64,000 nt of DNA, taken from Alligator mississippiensis. Taxonomy: Eukaryota; Chordata; Crocodylia; Alligatoridae. Positions 56,048 to 64,000 of the stretch are shown in pieces. The position numbers and the translations under genes were made by a program. The notes beneath the pieces are model-generated. The model did no database searches, was not told the origin of the DNA, and saw nothing but the letters and a program-made list of their open reading frames with translations. Location of the stretch: positions 57,893,444 through 57,957,443 of the forward strand of contig NC_081832.1 of NCBI RefSeq assembly GCF_030867095.1, read 5' to 3'. Numbering within the stretch: the stretch's first letter is position 1; each line of letters begins with the position of its first letter.

Positions 56048-56916
56048 ATGGAGGGGAGTGGTGGTAGCAGTGGACAAAAGGCTGCAGCAGGCAGGTGGAA
56101 GGGGCAACAAGTGAGCACACGGGAGCACAGCAACAGCTGGGTGGGAGTGTGGGGCTGTGCTGGTGCACTGGCCAGTGCCAGCAGGGCCCAGAGTGGGGCG
56201 GCAGGAGTGTGGGGCCTGGGGTGGCAGGGGCTCTATGGAGCTGGACCTGTGTGTGCCAGAAGGGAGAGGAGGAGCCAGCCCTGTTCCAAAGCCCTTGCTA
56301 GCCCAGGCCCCGTGCTCCTGCCACCCCACTCTGGGCCCCGCTGGCCCTGGCTCTGGCCCCAGCACACCAGTGCAGGCCCCACGCTCCTGCCCAGCTGTTG
56401 CTGTGGTCTGCACACCCACTTATTCCAACTCATCCCCTGCCTGGTGCCACTTTCACCACTTCCCTGCCAATGGCTGGTGCTGCTCCTGTCGCTCTAGTAG
56501 CACATGGTTCCTGGCTGCAGCACTAGGACCTCAGCAGTCGGCTCGGATTGACCATCCATGGGTCTCCCCTGCCTCCCCACCCCTACTTCTTATCTGAATT
56601 TCCCTCCAGTGCAGGGAGATAGGAACAGACCTAGAGTCCCAGACCAGAACCCTTTGCTAGGCAGGGGCTTCTGGCTGAGGGTGATGGAGCTGGGAACTGG
56701 GAAGGGCTGGACTGGTCTTGCTTTCTGCAGCTGCTTGGTCCTGTCAGTGGCTTTCCCTGGGTCCTACTGCCCCTGGCTCCTGTCATCTTTGACAGGCAAC
56801 CAAAGCCAGATACATATTAATTTTCTAAATTTTTAGGGGCCCTGTGGGCCGGATAAAATGGCCTGGTGGGCTGCATCTAGCCCACAGGCCATATTTTTCC
56901 TGCCCCTGCTCTAACT

Positions 56917-58598
56917 TCTTAATTACTAACACTTTTTGTATTTATTATAATGTCCAAGAGCATGTTGGATACTTGCAAAATCATTTAAGAAGAGAAGCTC
57001 CTGCCCAAAGTGCTTCAGAATAAAGGTCTGATCCTATAAGCAATCTGTGCAGACACATCCTACACTGACTTCAAGTACATCACTGTATACTCTTGTTACA
57101 GAATTAAGGCCTAAAGTTAAAAACCCATAAAGAATTCAAATATTAAAAAAAAAGTGATGTTTGCAATGGAAAGTAAGGTAGGTCCATGGTCAGAGCAACT
57201 TCTCCTGCTCCTTTTGGGGAAATTCTGATGTCAGGGCCATGAAATCTACAATCTGTGGCCTCACCCATCAAGTTGAGAAACACCTTACAATGACTATGGA
57301 ACTTCATAGTTGCTGTCTAACTATAATTTCTTCTATCACTTTGAAGGGTATAAGATTTTTTTTTCTTTTTTAATGATTTCATGATTAAATAAGAAGACTT
57401 TTATACTTCATTCTGGCAATTCTGGATGCCAGGCATTCTGTATTTTCCTTTAGTCCTCTGAGTTGCTTACAACTGTCTACAATCAAAGCATTTGTGGCTC
57501 TCATACAACCATTTTACTTCCATTTTTATATTATACATAATTTAATTTTGCATTAAAAGGCTTCCTGTAATGTGCTGCTAAGATCTATTGACCACGAACG
57601 ATGCTAAAAGATATGCAGTAATATGTACTTTAATGCTTCCTATCAGTTTCTATTGGTTGATTTACAATCTGGGAGATGATCAGCATTTGCCTGTTATATA
57701 CACTCTTTGTATTCTTTACCTCTACTGGTTACAGTGTAGTAAGTCCTAAAATGACAAAAATAATAAGCCTCAGCAAAGAATACTTTATATCAGAGGGTGA
57801 ACAATTAATATCTATTATTTGCTCCTCTTTGTCCCATTTGAAATAAAGTATAGTACACCCTGTATTAACTTGTTCAGAGAACAAACTATATTTTCTGACC
57901 AAACCCATGAAAAAGACTGGTCATTTCAACTTTTAAACATAAAATGGAAAAAAAATCCAAATGATAGAATACACTGCAATTTTATTACCTTTTATCTAAG
58001 ATAGGGCCTGCTCTCACTCAATTGAAATTCACTGAAGCCATGCCTTTTAAAAGTAGAACTGGAAACAACCTATTAAAATAGATCATCAGAAACATTTTTC
58101 TTTAAATACAGTTTATATCCATAATCCAAGACAAAGAATATATTTGCTGATGGATGAGTATAACTTTGGGTATATTTAGTAGGCAACCGCTGATCCTGTG
58201 GATCATGGTGTACACATAAGAGGTTGCGTCAGGTGCCTGTGAATCTGCTTTCACAGACTCCTACAATCATCACATCAGGAGCTTCAATGCGTATGCGTAG
58301 GTGACAATATGCAGAAGTGGAGGCTATCCCCCACACCCTTTAGATCATTGAGACCGAATCCAAAGGCCGGACCAAGTCTAGACGTTCAGTGCCTTAATCG
58401 CTGTAGTTTCTGCCAGAAAGCAACAGATAAGAACTGCTGCTGATTTGCCTAATGCCTCAGCAAAGACACATTTGTGTCAGGGTGATATTTCTTGGCCTTT
58501 CTCTAACCAAGGAGTACCCACAAACCAGTGGGGGCTATGGTTTTGAGGTGCCCTCTACTTGCCTTACTCTGGAGATTGCAACATTGTGGTATTTAATA
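56917..58598. other. AT-rich DNA, no gene seen
   Basis: No recognisable coding frame or transposon ends. Confidence 0.4.
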
Positions 58599-58606
58599 GG
58601 AGCTAC

Positions 58607-59428
58607 TGGGGATGTGTGAAGTGGGCCGTATTCAATTTGGGATCGGCCTGATTTACGGGACAGTGATGCGAATCGCTGATTCAGATCACTGTCCCAATTC
58701 GATTTGACCAGACCCCCCGAAGATTTGCTTCTGATTCGGAGAATCAGCAATTTGGCCATAGACACAGCTTTAAATGTGTTTTCTACTTATCTCAAGGTAC
58801 CAGGCATGTCTCATGAATGCTAAGATGGTGTGGCAGATGGAGCGTCCCACAGGATCACAGGGGGGCTCCCTACATGCTCAGCAGTGAACCTGGATATGGA
58901 CCAGAAGTAGTTCTGGTCCACTTCCAGTTCTGCCACACAGAGCGTGGGGGACCCCCCTCCCCCAGTGACACTCCAAGCTTGGCGAACAGCTGCGGGGCAA
59001 CCCTGGGTGCCCCCCCCTCCCCCCAGATTCAAGAGGTACCAGTCATTGAGCTGGGGGATGAGGGGGAGGTCCCGCGCACTCCGCAGCAGACCCAGAAGTG
59101 AAGTGGAAGTGCTTCTGGTCCACTTCTGGGTCCACTGCTGAGTGCACTGGGGATCCCCATGCACTCCCATAGGCTGCTCCATCTGCCCCACCATCTCAAC
59201 GTTCACAAGTCGCCTGGTACTTTGAGCTGCCTGGTACCTGGTAGAAAAAACATATAAAGCTGTGTCTGTCCAAATCATCAAATCTCTCCGAATCGAATCA
59301 GAAGCTTCTGATTCAATTCGGAGACATTAATGAATCTCCTGATTCAATTCAGATTTAGAGATTTGGCCACTGAATTGGACCAAATCTCTGCCAAATCGAA
59401 TCAGCAACCAAAGCTTCGCACAGCCATA
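58607..59428. mobile_element. hAT-like non-autonomous element, 822 bp
   Basis: Left end TGGGGATGTGTGAAG; right end (complement) TATGGCTGTGCGAAG. Flanks GGAGCTAC (58,599-58,606) and AGAGCTAC (59,429-59,436), a 7/8 match. About 200 bp at each end consist of many small AATCGATTC-type palindromes (e.g. CTGATTCGGAGAATCAG at 58,731). Inner GC-rich arms at 58,795-58,960 and 59,090-59,220 are also roughly inverted. No protein encoded. Confidence 0.65.
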
Positions 59429-59436
59429 AGAGCTAC

Positions 59437-61435
59437 CCCATCACGAGTAGTCCCACTACGTTGTCACCAGACCTTCCAGTCAAAAGCAACTTATAGTCAT
59501 ACCCCAAACCAACTCTAAATATAGCACATCAGCTATTAAATTGATACTACCTTTCATCTTAGCAAAAAAACTAAGAATCTGGTCTTTTACTTTTGTGAAA
59601 GGGTGCATTTGTATAAAGATGAAGATGAAGTGTTTATATAAAGGTTTTATCAAAACAAGTCTGACCTTTTTTATTCTTAATTGGTATAGTCAGAAGTAAA
59701 GAAACAATGTGACAGATCACTTTGGACTAAATTGGCCTATCTTTTACCATTGACTTCAGTGAAACACATTGACTTATACTAGCAGACAGTCTGGCCCAAA
59801 ACTCTTATTCTATATACACCACAGCATGTTATTTCTGTTACAGAAAATGAATATAGAATTACTTTACAGTTTAAGTTGTACTGGGATTTTTTTGTCTGTA
59901 GAAAAGACCCTGAAATGTGGCATGATGTAGGGCCCTCACATCCTTTAATGTGACCTGTCCAAACAAGTGGTGTTTTTTCTGCTGCTCCATCCACCCCACA
60001 CAGGCACACTGGAGGAAAAGAAGTCTTTTGGTGAGAAGCTTATAGCGAATAGTAGCTTTTTTGAAGCTGCTAAGTGGTTCAAAATACACTGGTAGTTCTG
60101 AACCAGTGATTAGAGAGCAAAAAAGACAATCAAAAGTGAATGTTAAATTGTGGAACCATACAAGAAAGTATTTGATGACTATTGTGTATTTTACTGTAGG
60201 ATATCATCACTGTATTATGATATATATGCCTGTGTTTGCCCATGCATGCATGCATGCATGCCTGCACAACTGGGACTGACTTTATAAATATCTATGTGAC
60301 CCAAATTTGAGGTAATGGTGATATTTGTAATTGGCAAAATTATCCTACTTTACCAACCTAATTTGTGTGAGGCTTCCTGTATGGGATGCCGTTCCTTCCA
60401 AATGTACAGTAGAAGCATTATGTGTCTGCAAATGGTAATACATTTTAGAGAAAATGCATTTCTTTAGAGGTATTACATTACAGTTTAAGTACTGTTTTTT
60501 TCTCATAACCTTCCTTCTGTGTCACCCCATCTTTGGACTTGATTCCATGAGGTGCAGAACACTCATGGGAGTGCTAAAGGGAATGACTAGTCTTTGAGAC
60601 TCTGGTGACTGTTTTGCATCCCGAGATGGCTAAAAAAACCTAATTTACTTGCAATACTTTCTGTTTTTCTAAAATGTCTTTGCTGCTTGCCCATACTGTA
60701 TACACATTACTATTGCAACCGGTTCATATTTATTGTAAACACATTCATAAACAAAATATTTGCTTTTCAGTGCTTAAGTATAGCACTGTTCTGAGTTCTG
60801 CTATCTGTTCACCTAGAAAATCACTATAAAGACTGGAATCATTACCATATGAATTTGGTTCATTTTTCTCCTGTGTGGACCCATGGCATATTTCTAGCCC
60901 TGATGTGAAGTGACATTAGAGAGAGAACTTTCACTGGTCTAGCACCTTGTGAACCTCTGGCCTTCACCTGATTCATGCTCAAGATAGGGACAATGGAATG
61001 ATTGAATGACAATTAAATATGATGATAATATCAAAGATCATATAATAACTCAGCATCAAATATGGTATGAATAGAAGTGTTTTCAGGTGAGAACAAATTG
61101 GCAAGATCAATGAATTTCACCATGAGACTGCATGTTTTAACAAATGGTTGTAGAAAGAACTAAATGCCTATCATACATAGCTGTATGAATAAAGAGTTTG
61201 TTTTAGAAAACATCCACTGCCTGCCTTTGGGGGTCATTTTTCAATTACTTTTGGCAATGAAGTATCCCAGTCATGTGAGAATACATACCTCCACTGGTAA
61301 ATAGGGTGAATGGATCTATAGTAGCCATAATGCAATAAAAGTTCATGTATTTCTCAAGCTTGAACAGAAATAATGCCCTTTGAGATTGTAACAATTACCT
61401 AAAGGACATTTTTCACTTAGTACATTTTATAGTGT
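59437..61435. other. AT-rich DNA, no gene seen
   Basis: Contains a short (CATG)n run at 60,240-60,262; otherwise nothing recognised. Confidence 0.4.
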
Positions 61436-61920
61436 ATAGGTCATCACAGTGTATAAGTCAACCCCCTATTTCGGTAAAAAAAAGGTAGAATTTTTGTATG
61501 TCTGGTGTATAGGTCAACCCCGCCTTGGTGTGTGAGGTGCTGGAAGCCCGAACAGGCTATGGGAGAGGCAGCGTGCTGGCAGGCATTGCTGCCCAACGCC
61601 CCATGCTGCCCTGGGGCAAGCCAGCCCCTTCCTGGGTGGTGCCAGGCGTCCTATGAGCCGCAGGCCCCTGCTGAAGGCACAAGCAGTGAGGACAGCACCT
61701 AAGCTGCAAGCAGGGCTTGTTTCTCCCCTCTGCAGCAGCAACACTCCCTGGGGTCTGCTGTGTAGGCTGCCAGCAGGCCACGCGCTGCCCGAGCTGCCAG
61801 GGAGCTCCCAGGGGGGTCCCAGTAGCATTGCTTGCAGGGGATGGTGTACAAGTTGAGGTTGAATTTTAAGGGTTAAAAATTTGGCTCAAAAACTCAACTT
61901 ATATACCATGAAATACAGTA
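61425..61920. mobile_element. Probable non-autonomous DNA transposon
   Basis: Both ends carry inverted copies of a GT(G/A)TATA(A/G)GT motif. The left side reads AGTGTATAAGTCAACCCCC and GGTGTATAGGTCAACCCC. The right side, complemented, reads CATGGTATATAAGTTGAGTT and TTCAACCTCAACTTGTACAC. The centre is GC-rich with no known protein. Exact ends and target duplication not resolved. Confidence 0.45.
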
Positions 61921-62439
61921 GTCATAAAGTTCTTTTTATAATGCACAGGTAAGAAATTTCTGATTTACTAAACACTCTTCAGCTCTTACTCTTAAGAGTT
62001 CAGAAGTATAATTTTTCCCCAGTTGCCAAAATGGGGAGCTGAGTCTGAGTTTTCCTAATCAAAATGTTGCCTTTCTTTCTCCTCCATCCTTCAAAAAGAA
62101 GGAAGGGGTGGGGGGGTCTACATTTCTCAGTGGAAGCAAAAATCTTTCATAAAAAGCTGCATTTGTTCCTTTTGAAGGTGACGTTCTGTGGAAGGTGACC
62201 ATCCAGATCGATTATTTGATCAGTGTATTTTACTGCTTCAGTCAATGTTTGGAAGATGGAGGTAGATCTGCATCTTGTGCCTGTGGCCTGTGCCCAACTG
62301 TTGAAAGGAGAACCTGTGTTATTCTAAGGCATTCTTTTGAAGGGCAGACAGATGATCAGTTGACGCCAAACCAGGGTGGACCCTGGCCCTCCATACAGGA
62401 ACCAGGAGACTTGAGCACTGTACTTGCAGCATGAACACC

Positions 62440-62810
62440 GTGTGCCCCCCACCCCGAGGCTGGGGGGGCATGGTGAGCTTCTGCAGGTGGTGGTGGCGCT
62501 GACAGTGGCGGGAGCATGGTGGCAGTAAACGGGGAGTTCCTGCAGGTTGCCCTGGCGCTGTCAGCAGCGGGGGGGAGGTAGCGAGTGCCAACTGACGGGC
62601 TTTTGGCAATCACCCTCAGATGTCAGCAGTGGCCAGCAGTGATCATGGACCGCCTGCAGATGCCACCAGTGGTGTTGGCAGCGAGGGGTGGGGATGGTGA
62701 GTGGCAACTGCCCGCAGGCACCACTGGCAGTGTCAGTGCCACCTTTTCACAGGGGGTGCGCTGCCATTTTCAGGGGGTGCACGAGCAACCCCTACTCATC
62801 GCCAATGGCT
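62440..62810. repeat. GC-rich dispersed repeat, copy 2
   Basis: Related to 35,190-35,560 in the same orientation, with shared blocks GAGGCTGGGGGGGCATGG, CCACCAGTGGTGTTGGCAG-like, GGCAGTGTCAGTG and CAGGGGGTGCGCTGCCA. No known class or protein. Confidence 0.55.
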
Positions 62811-63084
62811 TGCATGTCTCTTTACCAGCCTGCAGACTCTTCTTAAAGGGCTGCCTGGTTTGGCACCCATTAGCCTTTCCCAACCCGCTTCCTTCAAAGC
62901 GTCCAGTGCTGCACTTTCCCCCTGCGCCTTTAAACCTGCAAGCGCCCCCCCAGCGCTCCCTGCCCCTGGCTCTCTCTACCTAGGGCTTTCTTCCTTCATT
63001 CCTCCCCTTTCCTATGCGCTGTTTTCTGAAATCCCTGCTACTCCTCAGCCCATTTCCCAGGGCTCTTCATGCCCCTCATTTCTC

Positions 63085-63760
63085 CTCTCGGCGGTGCTCC
63101 CGCGTGTCCCCCCGCGCTCTTGCCCGCGGTGACGCGGGAGCCGGGCCCCAGGGCCCCGCCGAGCGGCTGCCTGGGCATCACGTGGGCGGCCGGGCGCGGG
63201 GACCGGCTCGTGGCTGGCGCACGCTGCAGCTGCAGAGGCTCGGCTCGGCTGTGCCGCCGGGGCCAGAGCCGGTGCTTCGCCCCCAGGCAACGGGCCGGGC
63301 ATCGCTGCCCCGCTCGCGCTCCCGTGGGCGTGCGTCCCATGCACCCACGCCTGTGTAGCTGCACGATTAAACGAGGCCTCTGTTTAAAACGAGCCTTCTC
63401 CCGGCGGTCCCAGGCGGCTGCTGGCAGATTGAAGTGCGCGCATTCGGGGCGGCCTCTCACCCGGCCACGGGCTTCAGCGCGAGGGCGCGGGGTGCCCGCC
63501 GTGGGGCTCCTGGCGCGGGATGACTAAACGTTTATTCAGGGGAGAGCCGAGGCTTTCTGCTCCCCAGCCGCGGTTCACGTCTCTCTGTGCAGCACGCGCC
63601 CTTGCCCCCCCTTCCCTGCAGCGAATGAAACACTTCTTTTGTTAATTGAGGAATCAAAGCGGTCCTGCCCCATGCCCGTCCCCGTGCCAGCCGGGCGAGG
63701 CGAGGACGTGTGCCCACCCCGGATCCGTTCAGTGAAGCAGCACAGATCCGCGGGGCCAAG
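63085..63760. promoter_or_regulatory. CpG island, candidate host-gene promoter
   Basis: Dense CpG and GC-box-like sequence (GGGCGGCCGGGCGCGGGG at 63,184) in an otherwise CpG-poor window, with an E-box CACGTG (63,179-63,184). Pyrimidine-rich DNA (63,840-63,875) follows. In vertebrates such islands mark promoters and first exons. I cannot identify an exon or tell the strand; long open frames across it on both strands are a side effect of GC richness. The gene probably lies to the right. Confidence 0.65.
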
Positions 63761-64000
63761 TGGGTATTGAGCTGAGGAGGAGGTGTAAAGGGAGCTCCAA
63801 GCAGCGGACAGATTTGCAAGGAATGATTTAAGTCCTCGCTCTCTTTTTTTTTTTCCCCCTTTTCTCCTCTCTCTCTTCTGCTCGGGATTTAAATGTCACT
63901 CAAAACATCCCCAAATCAGCTCCCTGCTCGTCTCTGCTTGCTCCTGAAGCGTTAATTCGAGCAAACCCTGCGTTTCAGCAGCTCTGGTGCTTTGCCCACA
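63761..64000. other. Possible 5' UTR or first intron, no exon recognised
   Basis: Pyrimidine tract CTCTCTTTTTTTTTTTCCCC and moderately GC-rich DNA next to the CpG island. No conserved peptide seen. Confidence 0.25.

Larger units (their letters stand above)
54177..56908. mobile_element. hAT-like element, 2.7 kb, with a nested CR1
   Basis: Left end CAGAGGTGGGCAATTATT; right end (complement) CAGGGGCAGGAAAAATATGG. Flanks are CTTTAACT (54,169-54,176) and CTCTAACT (56,909-56,916), a 7/8 match. The right end includes a GGGCTGCATCTAGCCC-type palindrome common at hAT ends. The body holds a G/T-rich minisatellite, GC-rich DNA, and the CR1 at 55,117-56,047. I see no transposase, so this is non-autonomous or internally deleted. 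Confidence 0.65.

Noticed and set aside
63038-63527. Overlapping reading frames of 95-152 codons on both strands at the CpG island
   Set aside because: Expected in CpG-rich DNA with few stop codons. No conserved peptide, splice context or strand preference.
1-64000. CRISPR arrays, operons, bacterial promoters, rRNA
   Set aside because: Sequence is vertebrate genomic DNA; no spaced direct repeats of CRISPR type and no rRNA-like sequence seen.

Overview
The window reads as non-coding, repeat-rich vertebrate DNA, most likely from a sauropsid and probably a crocodilian. The reasons are abundant CR1 LINE fragments ending in the CR1 3' signature (short ATAGTTTCATAGTT-like tails), PIF/Harbinger and hAT DNA transposons, and a Gmr1-like Ty3/Gypsy element whose Gag carries a SCAN-like capsid region. 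I found no intact host protein-coding gene. Almost every long reading frame is a transposon fossil or a by-product of GC-rich repeats. The only good host-gene signal is a CpG island in the last kilobase, which may be the promoter of a gene lying mostly outside the window.

Layout. 0-3.4 kb: fossil of a non-CR1 endonuclease/RT element, then a scrambled cluster of minus-strand CR1 pieces. 3.4-10.4 kb: mostly unique AT-rich DNA with one copy of a TATA-bearing repeat (8.1-8.8 kb). 10.4-14.5 kb: LTR-like pieces in opposite orientation, a minisatellite and two strong hairpins. 14.5-18.7 kb: AT-rich, mostly featureless. 18.7-21.2 kb: a 2.4-kb plus-strand CR1. 23.3-26.2 kb: second copy of the TATA-bearing repeat, then GC-rich DNA with G-rich and C-rich minisatellites. 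31.7-35.9 kb: a non-autonomous DNA transposon, a Harbinger transposase pseudogene and a GC-rich dispersed repeat. 35.9-40.3 kb: a CR1 split by a solo LTR, then a second, minus-strand CR1. 40.5-46.9 kb: the Gmr1-like LTR retrotransposon. 46.9-51.1 kb: Harbinger-related fragments, including a Myb/SANT-like pseudogene and a 1-kb element with a TTA target duplication. 52.6-59.4 kb: three hAT-like elements with 8-bp target duplications, one containing a CR1. 61.4-62.8 kb: two further repeats. 63.1-63.8 kb: CpG island.

The most informative object is the LTR element at 40,488-46,866. It has two 1,083-bp LTRs, a 5-bp target duplication, a primer-binding site that matches the 3' end of tRNA-Gly(GCC), and a polypurine tract. 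Its domains run Gag (SCAN-like, zinc knuckle) - protease - integrase - RT - RNase H. Having integrase before RT is the diagnostic, unusual order of Gmr1-like Gypsy elements. The copy is dead: it has several nonsense codons, one frameshift and a lost integrase active-site Asp. Family statements come from general knowledge, not a database search, and all alignments were done by eye.
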